The translations under genes were made by a program, and so were the position numbers. Below are positions 37,740-47,364 of a stretch of DNA of 64,000 nt, piece by piece (position 1 is the first letter of the stretch; every line of letters starts with the position of its first letter). The DNA is from Arcobacter caeni (GTDB lineage Bacteria > Campylobacterota > Campylobacteria > Campylobacterales > Arcobacteraceae), in the NCBI RefSeq assembly GCF_003063245.1, contig NZ_MUXE01000008.1, positions 41,147 through 105,146 of the forward strand, read 5' to 3'. The notes beneath the pieces are model-generated. The model saw only the letters and a list, made by a program, of their open reading frames with translations. It was not told where the DNA came from and did no database searches.

Positions 37740-38313
37740 AGAAGCATTATTTCAAGCAAGAACAAACCCTGATTTTTTAAAATATTTAGAAGAAGCAAGA
37801 ATTAATTCAATGAAAGCCCAAGATATAGGATTGATGTATGAAACATTAGATTCTATGCTAGTTTTAGATTTAGATGAAGAAAACATAAATAAATTATATG
37901 AACAAATTTTGAAAACATCATTTGAGAATGTAGAAAAAATATTAAAAAAAGATGAAAAGTTAAGTCTTGAAGATGATAATTTACATTATGTTAGAGCTTT
38001 ATACGAACATGCGATTGAAAAATGGTCTTATGATAATTTTGATGGAGCAAAAGATTTAATTTTTGTTTTAGCAAATATAATAAAAGATGAAACTTTGGAA
38101 AAAGCTTTAAATATATTGCTTGTATTTTTGTCTTCAAAAACTCAATTAGATGATTTTTATGATTCAAAAGTTGATTTAGAAGCTCAGGTTGATGATGAAA
38201 AATATGGATATTTTATTATAAATTTTAGTTTTGATAATCAAACTTTTTTAGAAGAAAATAAAAGTATTTTAAAAAAAGAGTATAAAAACTTAAAACATTT
38301 ATTAGGAAATTAA
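37732..38313 (+). CDS. Acidic helical protein of unknown function before murC
   Basis: I do not recognise this 193-residue soluble protein. It is rich in Asp, Glu, Lys and Leu, mostly helical, with no signal peptide or membrane segment. It overlaps the aminotransferase gene by eight bases and its stop touches the TTG start of murC, so the three genes form a tightly coupled unit in cell-wall precursor synthesis. A regulatory or scaffolding role is conceivable but is not shown by any motif. Confidence 0.75.
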   Translation: MDKEALFQARTNPDFLKYLEEARINSMKAQDIGLMYETLDSMLVLDLDEENINKLYEQILKTSFENVEKILKKDEKLSLEDDNLHYVRALYEHAIEKWSYDNFDGAKDLIFVLANIIKDETLEKALNILLVFLSSKTQLDDFYDSKVDLEAQVDDEKYGYFIINFSFDNQTFLEENKSILKKEYKNLKHLLGN

Positions 38314-39621
38314 TTGAAAGTACATTTTATAGGAATCGGCGGAATAGGTCTTTCTGCATTAGCAAGATTTTTGAATTTTGATGGTCATGAGATAAGTGGT
38401 TCGGATGTAAAAAGCTCTCCTATTACAAAAGAGTTGGAAAAAGAGGGAATAAAAATCTCTTGTCCTCAAGAAGCAAAAAATATCAAAGATGAGTTTGATA
38501 TAGTTATTTATTCTGCTGCTGTTACAGATGAAAATCCTGAATTAATGGAGTCAAGACTTAAACAAATAAGAACTCTTTCGAGAAAAGAAGCGCTTCCTAT
38601 AATCTTGGATGATAAAAAGAATTATTGTGTTGCTGGAGCTCATGGTAAATCTACAACTACAGCAATTTTAGCTTCAATTTTACAAAGCTCAGCCTTAATT
38701 GGTGCAATTTCAAAGGATTTTGGTTCAAACTTTAGATATGTTAATGATTTGGTTGCTTTTGAAGCTGATGAGTCGGATGCTAGTTTTTTATTATCAAATC
38801 CTTATTGTTCAATTGTTACAAATGCTGAACCCGAACATATGGAATATTATAACTATGATTATGAAAAATTCTTTCAAGCTTATGAAACATTTATAAATTT
38901 AGGTGAAAAAATAGTTATAAATGCAGAAGATGAATATTTACAAAAATTAAATATAAATGAAAAAGCTGTAAAACTTTATCCAAGTATTGATATAAAAAAT
39001 ATAACTTATATTTTAAAAGATAATCAGCCTTATACAAAATTTGAGTTATTAGATTTAGGATATTTTGAGGTTTGGGGATTTGGTTATCATATCGCAATTG
39101 ATGCTTCATTAGCAATATTAGCTGCTTTAAATGAATTAGATATTGAATCAATTAGAAAAAATATTAGTTCATATAAGGGAATTAAAAAAAGATTTGATGT
39201 TGTTCAGTCAAATGAAGATTTTGTTGTAATTGATGATTATGCTCATCACCCAACAGAGATAAAAGCAACAATGAATGCAGTTTTAGAATATGATAAACTT
39301 AAGAAAATGTCAAAAAAAGTTGTGATTTGGCAACCTCATAAATATTCAAGAACAATAGATAATCTTGAGGGATTTAAAAAATGTTTTGATGGTTGTGACG
39401 AGTTAGTTATTCTTCCTATTTGGACAGTTGCTGGTGAGAAAAAAGTGGAAATTGACTTTGTAAAAGAGTTTGCAAAATACAACCCAATTTTTGCGCATAG
39501 TATTCAAACAACACAAGGAAAAATCCAATTAATTAGTGATAATAAAGTAATAAAAGTATATGAAAATGGATTAGTTGTAGGTGTTGGTGCTGGAGATATT
39601 ACTTATCAATTAAGACATTAA
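38314..39621 (+). CDS. murC: UDP-N-acetylmuramate--L-alanine ligase
   Basis: This 435-residue enzyme adds the first amino acid of the peptidoglycan stem peptide. The Rossmann start is VHFIGIGGIGLSALARFL. The ATP site is CVAGAHGKSTTTAIL (near residues 108-122), and later NAEPEHMEYY and VIDDYAHHPTEIKAT are Mur-ligase signatures. It begins with TTG directly after the preceding stop codon. Length is slightly shorter than in E. coli (491 residues). It converges on dprA. Confidence 0.95.
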   Translation: MKVHFIGIGGIGLSALARFLNFDGHEISGSDVKSSPITKELEKEGIKISCPQEAKNIKDEFDIVIYSAAVTDENPELMESRLKQIRTLSRKEALPIILDDKKNYCVAGAHGKSTTTAILASILQSSALIGAISKDFGSNFRYVNDLVAFEADESDASFLLSNPYCSIVTNAEPEHMEYYNYDYEKFFQAYETFINLGEKIVINAEDEYLQKLNINEKAVKLYPSIDIKNITYILKDNQPYTKFELLDLGYFEVWGFGYHIAIDASLAILAALNELDIESIRKNISSYKGIKKRFDVVQSNEDFVVIDDYAHHPTEIKATMNAVLEYDKLKKMSKKVVIWQPHKYSRTIDNLEGFKKCFDGCDELVILPIWTVAGEKKVEIDFVKEFAKYNPIFAHSIQTTQGKIQLISDNKVIKVYENGLVVGVGAGDITYQLRH

Positions 39622-39635
39622 TTCTTAAATAAGTT

Positions 39636-40409
39636 TCAAATAATCTTTATTTTTCCATTTTCGATTTTTATTTTTCCCTCAAGTTCATATTCAAAAATTT
39701 TGTTAGGAAATTTTTGAATAGCGATTTCATAAGTGGGATTATTTTTACAAAAAAGTAAAACTTCATCTTCAATACTTTTGTTTTGTAAGCCACAAGTTTT
39801 ATAAATGAATTCATCAACATCATAAATAACTTTTATTAACCCTTGTTTTACAAGATTTTGTGTTCCTAAACTCTCATTTATTCTATGGGGAATAGTGAAA
39901 ACTTCTTTTCCCATTTTTAGAGCATAATTTACAGAAGTTAAAGAACCTGAATCCAAATCAGCTTCTGTAACAATCAAAAATTCGCTTAATGCAACAATAA
40001 TTTCATTTCTATGAACAAAAGTATAATTTCTAGCTTTTTCATTTTCTTTGTACGCAGAAAGTACCAAGCCATTTTTTTCTATGTCAAGAATAAGATTTTT
40101 ATTGACACTTGGATACCTAATATTTAAACCATTAGCAACAACAGCTATTGTATTATTTGATTTTGCACCTTGATGAGCTATTGCATCAACGCCCATTGCT
40201 GCACCACTTATTATGCAAATTCCTGCATCAGAAAATTTTGATGCTAATTTATATGTAAACTCTTTTGTATAACTATTTGGGCGCCTAGATCCAATAATTG
40301 ATATTTTTCTTTTTTTTAATAAATCAATATTTCCTATACAAAAAAGTTCTTCTGGATATTTTTTCATTGATGATAATTCGTCAATTTTAAAATCTATTTC
40401 TAAAATCAT
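39636..40409 (-). CDS. dprA: DNA-processing protein DprA (Smf)
   Basis: This 257-residue protein protects incoming single-stranded DNA and loads RecA during natural transformation. The extended Rossmann fold shows ISIIGSRRPNSY, IISGAAMGVDAIAHQGA, NGLNIRYPSVN and GSLTSVNYALKMGKEVFTIPH (in parts), all DprA features. It is shorter than the usual 360 residues because the N-terminal SAM-like domain is absent, which is common in Campylobacterota. The C-terminal 50 residues may form a small winged-helix domain. Confidence 0.93.
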   Translation of the reverse strand: MILEIDFKIDELSSMKKYPEELFCIGNIDLLKKRKISIIGSRRPNSYTKEFTYKLASKFSDAGICIISGAAMGVDAIAHQGAKSNNTIAVVANGLNIRYPSVNKNLILDIEKNGLVLSAYKENEKARNYTFVHRNEIIVALSEFLIVTEADLDSGSLTSVNYALKMGKEVFTIPHRINESLGTQNLVKQGLIKVIYDVDEFIYKTCGLQNKSIEDEVLLFCKNNPTYEIAIQKFPNKIFEYELEGKIKIENGKIKII

Positions 40410-40452
40410 AAATAACTCTCTAATAATAAATTATATTATTATAACTTATTTA

Positions 40453-41613
40453 TTAAAGATATGGAAGTTGATTTATAAATATTGGTTCTACTTCTTTAAA
40501 TAAAGACTTTGAATCTTTTAGTACTTCAAGAGTTATTGAATGAGGATGTCCAATAGCAATTGCATAACCTTGTTTTTTCGCGATTTCTATGGCTTTTTTT
40601 AATTGATTTTGAATAGATTTTGCATCTCTATCATTATCAATAAATGTATTTCTTACGATATATGGCATATCATATTTTTTAGCATATTTTTTAGCTACTG
40701 ATTTTGCACTTGTTCTGCTATCAACAAATATAAAATTATATTTCTTTAAAGCTCTAAATAATTTATCAACTGCTTCATCATTTTCCGTAAAAACTGAACC
40801 TGTATGATTGTTTGTATAAACTGCGTTTGGATACCATTCTCTTAATTGTCTAACTCTTTTTTCAATTGTTTCATATGAATCATTAATATTTAGAGTATTA
40901 ATCTCTTCACCTTTAAAAGCACTTGAAGCTTGCATAGGAAAATGTATCATATGAAAAGATAAATTATGTGCAATTTTTGCTGAATCTGGATGAGTTTTTG
41001 TGGGAGGTAAAAATGCCATATTTATTTTAAAACCTAGACTTAAAATCTTATCTTTTTGAGCTTGTGTTGATACATCATCAATTACAATAGCGATTTTTGG
41101 TTTAACTTTTTTATCATAAATAAAAGTGTCTTTTTTAGTAATTATGCTTTTTTCATCTATTATTTTTATAGAAGTTTTATCTTTTTCTTTTTGTTTATCT
41201 TTTTCTTTTAACTTCTCTTCTTTTATTTCTTCAACTTTTTTTTGAATAATCTTATTTTCTTTATTTATTGATTCTTCAACTTCTGCTTTTTCGTCAATAA
41301 CTTTTTCTAGTTCTTTTGTATATTCTTCAAATTTGTGTTCTTCATTTAAATCAAATTTTTCTTCGAATAATTCGTGATTTATTTGCTCTTTTAAGTCTTT
41401 AATTTCAGCAATTCTTGGAGGAATAGAAACTTCATGCTTCTCTTCTTGAGTAATTGCTTCTACTGGAATATCTTTAATTGCCTCTTTATTTTTTAGTGTA
41501 AAGTAACTAGCAATTGTTACTAAAAATGCAATTAAAAATATTGCTAAAAAAATATTTATTAATTTTTTATTAGGCTTGAGATTAGTTAATTTTCGTGATT
41601 TTTTTTTATTCAT
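40453..41613 (-). CDS. Divergent polysaccharide deacetylase family protein (DUF610 type)
   Basis: This 386-residue protein has a basic cytoplasmic start, one membrane anchor (about residues 18-38), a long Lys/Glu coiled linker (about 60-165), and a C-terminal domain (about 170-386). That domain contains KIAIVIDDVSTQAQ, MAFLPPTKTHPDS, HMIHFPMQA and GYAIAIGHPHS. These are the marks of the divergent polysaccharide-deacetylase family COG2861, in which the Asp and His residues of true deacetylases are partly kept. It probably acts on the cell wall in the periplasm. Substrate is unknown. Confidence 0.85.
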   Translation of the reverse strand: MNKKKSRKLTNLKPNKKLINIFLAIFLIAFLVTIASYFTLKNKEAIKDIPVEAITQEEKHEVSIPPRIAEIKDLKEQINHELFEEKFDLNEEHKFEEYTKELEKVIDEKAEVEESINKENKIIQKKVEEIKEEKLKEKDKQKEKDKTSIKIIDEKSIITKKDTFIYDKKVKPKIAIVIDDVSTQAQKDKILSLGFKINMAFLPPTKTHPDSAKIAHNLSFHMIHFPMQASSAFKGEEINTLNINDSYETIEKRVRQLREWYPNAVYTNNHTGSVFTENDEAVDKLFRALKKYNFIFVDSRTSAKSVAKKYAKKYDMPYIVRNTFIDNDRDAKSIQNQLKKAIEIAKKQGYAIAIGHPHSITLEVLKDSKSLFKEVEPIFINQLPYL

Positions 41614-41656
41614 ACGGAAAGTTTCATTTTAAGGAAGAAAATCTTCCTTAAATTGA

Positions 41657-42697
<1,041 letters not shown>

Positions 42698-42809
42698 TTA
42701 AATTTTTGAGATTATACAAAAAACTATCTAAATCTTAGATAACTTAACAAATTAAAGGGAAGAATACTTTAGTTTTGATACTATTAGAGGATTATTAAAA
42801 GGATTAAAA

Positions 42810-44657
42810 TTGCTAAAAGAACTATTTATAAAAATTCAAACAAACTGTAAAGACTACTCAAAAGAGGAATTAATTGAGATAAAAAAGTTTTTAAAAGATG
42901 AAATAGTAATAAAAAATAATGATACTTTTGAATTAAACTCTAAATATAAAATAGCTCTTGTAAAAGTTGGAAAGAACTTAGTGATTCTTGAAGATTTAAT
43001 AAGTGAACATAAAAACATAAAAATAGAATTTGATGATTTAAATGGCGCTTATGATGGAGATTTAGTTCTTGCAAAAAGAGTATTTAATCCAAGAAGTAGA
43101 ACAAAAGCAAAAATTGAAAAAATCCTTGATGGTAAAAAAAATGATGTTTTAGTTTATATAAAAGATAAAGCATTTTATACAATAAAAGAAAATATAAAAT
43201 TAGAAAATAAAAATGCTTTAAAATATCAAGATGGTGATGTTTTATTAGTTGATAATAAATCTTTGGAATTAATAAAAAACTTAGGAAATATAAAAGAGCC
43301 TAAAATAGATGAAATTATCTCTTTAACCCTTTATAATGAAACTTTTAGATTAGAAAAACATCTTGAAGTTGATGCAAATATGGATGATAAAAAACAAAGA
43401 GTTGATTTAAGAGATTTGGCTTTTTGTACGATTGATCCAAATAGTGCAAAAGATCATGATGATGCAATATATTTTGATGTGAAAGAAAATATTTTATATG
43501 TGGCAATTGCTGATGTTTCTTATTTTGTAAAAGAGGGAAGTGAGCTGGATTTATTAGCTTTTAAAAAATCAACTTCTGTTTATCTTCCTACAAAAGTTTT
43601 ACCAATGCTTCCACCAATTTTAAGTGAAGAGATGTGTTCATTAAAAGAAGGACAAGATAGATACTCTTATGTTTTTAAATTATATTTGGATTTAGAAAAC
43701 CAAAATGTTAAAAAAGCAGAGCTTTTTGAAGCAATAATTAATTCTCATAAGAATTTCTCTTATGGAAGAATTGATAGAGTTATTGAAGGACATTTAGACC
43801 AATATTCAAAAGTTGAAAAAGAGATATTTGATTATTTGATTCCTTTATATGAAATTTCAAAAAAATTTAGAAAAAGAAGATTATTAAAAGGTTATGATTT
43901 TAGAACTACTGAAAATAGATTAAAACTAAAAAATGATAATTTAGAATCAATAGATGTTGAAACATCAACAGCATCGCACCAATTAGTTGAAGAGTGTATG
44001 TTATTAGCAAATATAGAAGCAAGTAAAAAAGTAAATATTGTTGGAATTTATAGAATCCATGAAGAACCAGCTTTTAAAGCAATTTCTAAACTTGTAGATG
44101 ATGTGAATATTTTAGGAGTTAATGTAAAACTTCAAAGTGATGTTCATGATACAATAGTTCATATTCAAGAAAAAGCAAAAATTTCAATGATGAGTGCTGA
44201 AATTGATGAGTTAATCATACAAGCTCAAACACAAGCAAAATACTCTTCAAAAAATTTAGGACATTTTGGTTTAGGTTTTTCTTCATATTCACATTTTACA
44301 TCTCCAATTAGAAGATATTCAGATTTAGTTTTACATCGTATTTTAAAAACAAAACAAACACCTAAAAATATAGAAGAGATTTGCGAACATATTTCATTAA
44401 ATGAAAGAAAAGTTGATCAACTTGTTTGGGATTTTGAAGATAGAAAATACGCAAGATGGGCAAATGAACATATCAATGAAGAGATAAAAGTAAAAGTTGT
44501 TGATACTGAAAAAGCAAGAGCTGTCTGTTATGAAAAAATGTTTGGAATGAAAGTAGTTTTAGAAAATTACAAAGGGCAGAAACTATTTTCTAAAATGAGA
44601 GTGAAAATAAAATCTGCCGATATTGTAACAAAGGTGATAATTGCGACTATAATGTAA
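42810..44657 (+). CDS. rnr: Ribonuclease R family exoribonuclease
   Basis: This 615-residue 3'-5' exoribonuclease begins with TTG 42810, preceded by AAAGGA. The RNB catalytic domain (about residues 190-510) has AFCTIDPNSAKDHDDAIYF with the metal-binding Asp residues, and GFSSYSHFTSPIRRYSDLVLH is a signature of RNase II/R. Cold-shock-like and S1-type beta domains flank it. It is shorter than E. coli RNase R (813), as is usual in Campylobacterota. Its 3' end overlaps the convergent fliW gene by 11 bases. Confidence 0.92.
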   Translation: MLKELFIKIQTNCKDYSKEELIEIKKFLKDEIVIKNNDTFELNSKYKIALVKVGKNLVILEDLISEHKNIKIEFDDLNGAYDGDLVLAKRVFNPRSRTKAKIEKILDGKKNDVLVYIKDKAFYTIKENIKLENKNALKYQDGDVLLVDNKSLELIKNLGNIKEPKIDEIISLTLYNETFRLEKHLEVDANMDDKKQRVDLRDLAFCTIDPNSAKDHDDAIYFDVKENILYVAIADVSYFVKEGSELDLLAFKKSTSVYLPTKVLPMLPPILSEEMCSLKEGQDRYSYVFKLYLDLENQNVKKAELFEAIINSHKNFSYGRIDRVIEGHLDQYSKVEKEIFDYLIPLYEISKKFRKRRLLKGYDFRTTENRLKLKNDNLESIDVETSTASHQLVEECMLLANIEASKKVNIVGIYRIHEEPAFKAISKLVDDVNILGVNVKLQSDVHDTIVHIQEKAKISMMSAEIDELIIQAQTQAKYSSKNLGHFGLGFSSYSHFTSPIRRYSDLVLHRILKTKQTPKNIEEICEHISLNERKVDQLVWDFEDRKYARWANEHINEEIKVKVVDTEKARAVCYEKMFGMKVVLENYKGQKLFSKMRVKIKSADIVTKVIIATIM

Positions 44658-45021
44658 CGCACTTATCAATAGAAGCTAAATAAGGTTCAACTTTTTCACT
44701 AGTAACATATTGACCAACTAGTTTCTCTTTTTCATTTATAAAAATAGGAGAAACAAGATTTATTATTGAATGTTCAATAGGATTTTGAGAAACTACAGTA
44801 AAATAAGTATAAAAATCTTCTTTAGATTTAATTTTTAATTTTTCCAAAACATCTGAATCAATTTGGAAATCAAATGAAACTTTGTTTAAAACATTAATAT
44901 TTACAACAGTAACTTTTGTATTTTTATCAAAAACTAAAAAAGAAAAAAACTCATCAATCTTTTCAACACTTAAACTTTGGAAATTTTCAAACCCTAATAT
45001 TGGTAGTACGATCTTATACAT
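44647..45021 (-). CDS. fliW: Flagellar assembly factor FliW
   Basis: This 124-residue beta-rich protein begins YKIVLPILGFENFQSLSVEKID, matching the FliW start in Campylobacter. The middle, YFTVVSQNPIEHSIINLVSPIFIN (quoted in part: NLVSPIFIN), agrees with the conserved region of FliW. FliW binds the translational regulator CsrA and flagellin and so couples flagellin synthesis to export. It lies away from the main flagellar block, convergent with rnr and divergent from holA. I am fairly sure of the family; a FliW paralogue cannot be excluded. Confidence 0.78.
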   Translation of the reverse strand: MYKIVLPILGFENFQSLSVEKIDEFFSFLVFDKNTKVTVVNINVLNKVSFDFQIDSDVLEKLKIKSKEDFYTYFTVVSQNPIEHSIINLVSPIFINEKEKLVGQYVTSEKVEPYLASIDKCVTL

Positions 45022-45081
45022 AGCTAACTCCTTTTAAATAATTAAATTGTATTAAAAGTAAACTTAGGATATTATTTTATT

Positions 45082-46062
45082 ATGTATAAAAATGAATTTG
45101 ATAATTATTTAAAACAAAATAAAAAGTTTAAAGCCTATATGTTTTATGGGCAATCTGTCTTTTTAGTGGAGCAATACTCTTTGATTATTGCACAATCTTT
45201 AGGAAATGATGATGAAATAGAAAAATTATATTTTGAAGAATATGATTTCAAATATGCTAAAGATAAACTTCTACAATCCTCTTTATTTTCAAGTAACAAT
45301 ATAGTTTTAATAAAAATAGATAAAAAACTTCCTAAAAAAGAAGTAGATTCTTTAATAGAAGCTTGTAATTTAAACTCAGATAGCACACTTATAATTGCAT
45401 GTTTAGGTGATAGTGATTTTAAAACAATGGAGACAAGTTTTTCTCTAAAAACAAATTCAGCTGCTGTAAGATTTTTTTTACCAACAGATACTGAAGCCAT
45501 AAAATTCTTAGAATATGAAGCAAAAATGCTTAATATAAAAGTTGAGTTAAGTGCTTTGAATCATCTATATTTTATGCATAAAAATGATTTAGCATTATGT
45601 GTAAATGATATGAAAAAATTAGCAATATTTGATGAGCTTATTACTACACATCTTGTCGATACACACTGTTTTGGAATAGGAACAGTTAATTTTGAAGATT
45701 TTTTACATGATTTATTGAGTGGAAAAGATATAAGTTCAGATTTGAGTTTACTTTTAGAAGAGGGCATGAATGAAATCTTTTTATTAAATCAAGTTACTTC
45801 TTTTGTTCAACAACTTTTTATGATTAGCTCTTACGCAAGAACAATAGGACAACCAAATCCTAAAGAGATTTTAGGTTTTATTCCACCAAAAAATATTTGG
45901 GAAAAAAAATCAAAATTAGCTATAAATAAAAAACCAGAAGTTTTTCAAGAAATCTTAGAATATCTATTAAATATAGAATTAGACTTTAAAACTTCAAAAA
46001 TTGATAATCAAAGTGTATATCTTCAAGCAACTCTAAGAAAGTTTACAGTTTTATTTAGATAA
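45082..46062 (+). CDS. holA: DNA polymerase III subunit delta
   Basis: This 326-residue protein has the delta-subunit layout, which loads the sliding clamp. The start FKAYMFYGQSVFLVEQY is the usual HolA N-terminus, an AAA+-like domain without a P-loop. NDMKKLAIFD and the C-terminal helical collar (about 210-326) follow. The order rnr, holA, rpsF is typical of Campylobacterota and supports the call. No fitting signal peptide or membrane segment exists. Confidence 0.85.
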   Translation: MYKNEFDNYLKQNKKFKAYMFYGQSVFLVEQYSLIIAQSLGNDDEIEKLYFEEYDFKYAKDKLLQSSLFSSNNIVLIKIDKKLPKKEVDSLIEACNLNSDSTLIIACLGDSDFKTMETSFSLKTNSAAVRFFLPTDTEAIKFLEYEAKMLNIKVELSALNHLYFMHKNDLALCVNDMKKLAIFDELITTHLVDTHCFGIGTVNFEDFLHDLLSGKDISSDLSLLLEEGMNEIFLLNQVTSFVQQLFMISSYARTIGQPNPKEILGFIPPKNIWEKKSKLAINKKPEVFQEILEYLLNIELDFKTSKIDNQSVYLQATLRKFTVLFR

Positions 46063-46087
46063 AATCTCGAACTTTACAAAAAAAGAA

Positions 46088-46130
46088 ATCCTTGCTGATA
46101 TTAGGAAATGTAAAGAATACCGGCACAAAC
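46088..46130 (+). promoter_or_regulatory. Possible S6:S18-binding leader RNA before rpsF
   Basis: Bases 46093-46102 can pair with 46116-46125 (ten positions, one mismatch and one G-T pair), and the right arm holds a CCG triplet. Known rpsF leader RNAs bind the S6:S18 protein pair through a CCG motif, and both rpsF and rpsR are in this operon. The match is limited and was folded by eye. Confidence 0.4.
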
Positions 46131-46144
46131 TAGAAGGAGAATTA

Positions 46145-46501
46145 ATGTCAAAAATCAAACATTATGAAACAATGTTTATCTTAAAACCTACATTAACTGA
46201 TGAAGAAACTGTAGCGCAAATTGATACTATTAGAGGTATCATCGAAAAAAATGGTGGAGAAATCATATCTGCTGACAATGTTGGTCAAAGAGAATTAGCT
46301 TATGAAATCGAAAAATGTAAAAGAGGTTACTATTATGTAATCTATTTCCAAGGTAACCCAGCAGGAATTGCTGAAATCGAAAGAAATTACAGAATGAACG
46401 AAAACTTAATTAGATTTATCTTCATTAAATATGATAGCAAAAAAGAAGTTGCATCATGGACTAAAATGAGTGATGAGGCAGCTAAAAAAGCTAATAAATA
46501 A
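46145..46501 (+). CDS. rpsF: Small ribosomal subunit protein bS6
   Basis: This 118-residue protein begins KHYETMFILKPTLTDEE and contains GQRELAYEIEKCKRGYYYVIYFQG (quoted in part: LAYEIEKCKRGYY), the diagnostic S6 pattern, plus RNYRMNENLIRFIFIKYD. It binds S18 in the platform of the 30S subunit. The AGAAGGAGA ribosome site is strong. ssb and rpsR follow in the usual operon order. Confidence 0.97.
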   Translation: MSKIKHYETMFILKPTLTDEETVAQIDTIRGIIEKNGGEIISADNVGQRELAYEIEKCKRGYYYVIYFQGNPAGIAEIERNYRMNENLIRFIFIKYDSKKEVASWTKMSDEAAKKANK

Positions 46502-46520
46502 TAAAAATTAGGAATCTTAC

Positions 46521-47027
46521 ATGTATAACAAAGTAATAATGGTAGGAAATTTAACAAGAGATATTGAATTAAGATATTTACCATCAGGTTCTGCAATTGC
46601 AAAATCTGCTGTTGCAACATCTTATAAATACAAATCTTCAACTGGTGAACAAAAAGATGAAGTTTGTTTTTTAGATTTTAATATTTTTGGAAGATCTGCT
46701 GAAGTTGCTAATCAATACTTGAAAAAAGGTTCTAAAGTTTTATTAGAGGGAAGACTTGTATTTGAACAATGGACAGCCCAAGATGGATCTACAAGAAGTA
46801 GACACTCATTAAGAGTGGAAACTATGAAAATGTTAGATGCAAAGGGTGATTCAATGAATGCTGGGGACAACCAAGGTTATAATCCGCAAGGATCTTATAA
46901 TCAACCAGCAGCTCAATATGATGAACCATCTTCTCCAGCAAGCTATGGTGGTATGAATCAAGCAAAACCAAGAGTTGAGCAAAGAATACCTGAAATTGAT
47001 ATAGACGAAGACGAAATACCGTTTTAG
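46521..47027 (+). CDS. ssb: Single-stranded DNA-binding protein
   Basis: This 168-residue protein has an N-terminal OB fold (residues 1-105) with NKVIMVGNLTRDIELRYLPSG and VLLEGRLVFEQWTAQDG, a flexible Gly/Gln/Asn-rich linker, and the acidic C-terminal tip EIDIDEDEIPF that docks partner proteins. It coats single strands in replication and repair. It lies between rpsF and rpsR as in most bacteria. Confidence 0.97.
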   Translation: MYNKVIMVGNLTRDIELRYLPSGSAIAKSAVATSYKYKSSTGEQKDEVCFLDFNIFGRSAEVANQYLKKGSKVLLEGRLVFEQWTAQDGSTRSRHSLRVETMKMLDAKGDSMNAGDNQGYNPQGSYNQPAAQYDEPSSPASYGGMNQAKPRVEQRIPEIDIDEDEIPF

Positions 47028-47039
47028 AAAGGACATCAA

Positions 47040-47306
47040 ATGGCAGAAAGAAGAAAGTACGGAAAAAAATATTGTAAATATACTGAGATGAAAGTTGATT
47101 TTATCGATTATAAAAATACAGAATTATTAAAATTATCAATGAGTGAAAGAGGTAAAATCATGCCTAGAAGACTTACTGGTAACTCTAAAAATTCACAAGA
47201 AATGGTAGAAAAAGCAATCAAAAGAGCAAGACATATGGCATTAGTTCCATACATTGTTGATACAAAAAATATCACTGATACTGCATATTCAAGATCATTT
47301 TACTAA
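47040..47306 (+). CDS. rpsR: Small ribosomal subunit protein bS18
   Basis: This 88-residue basic protein begins [18 protein letters not shown] and contains [30 protein letters not shown] (quoted in part: [10 protein letters not shown]), the S18 signature. It partners S6 in the 30S platform. A strong bidirectional terminator follows. Confidence 0.97.
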   Translation: MAERRKYGKKYCKYTEMKVDFIDYKNTELLKLSMSERGKIMPRRLTGNSKNSQEMVEKAIKRARHMALVPYIVDTKNITDTAYSRSFY

Positions 47307-47324
47307 TATTTATTTTTAGTAAAT

Positions 47325-47360
47325 AAAAAAGGGAAGAAGTTTTACTTCTTCCCTTTTTTT
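47325..47360. terminator. Strong bidirectional terminator after rpsR
   Basis: Sixteen-base arms (47325-47340 and 47344-47359) pair perfectly around TTT, with six A at the left and seven T at the right. It serves the ribosomal operon and the convergent siroheme reductase gene. Confidence 0.9.
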
Positions 47361-47364
47361 ATGT

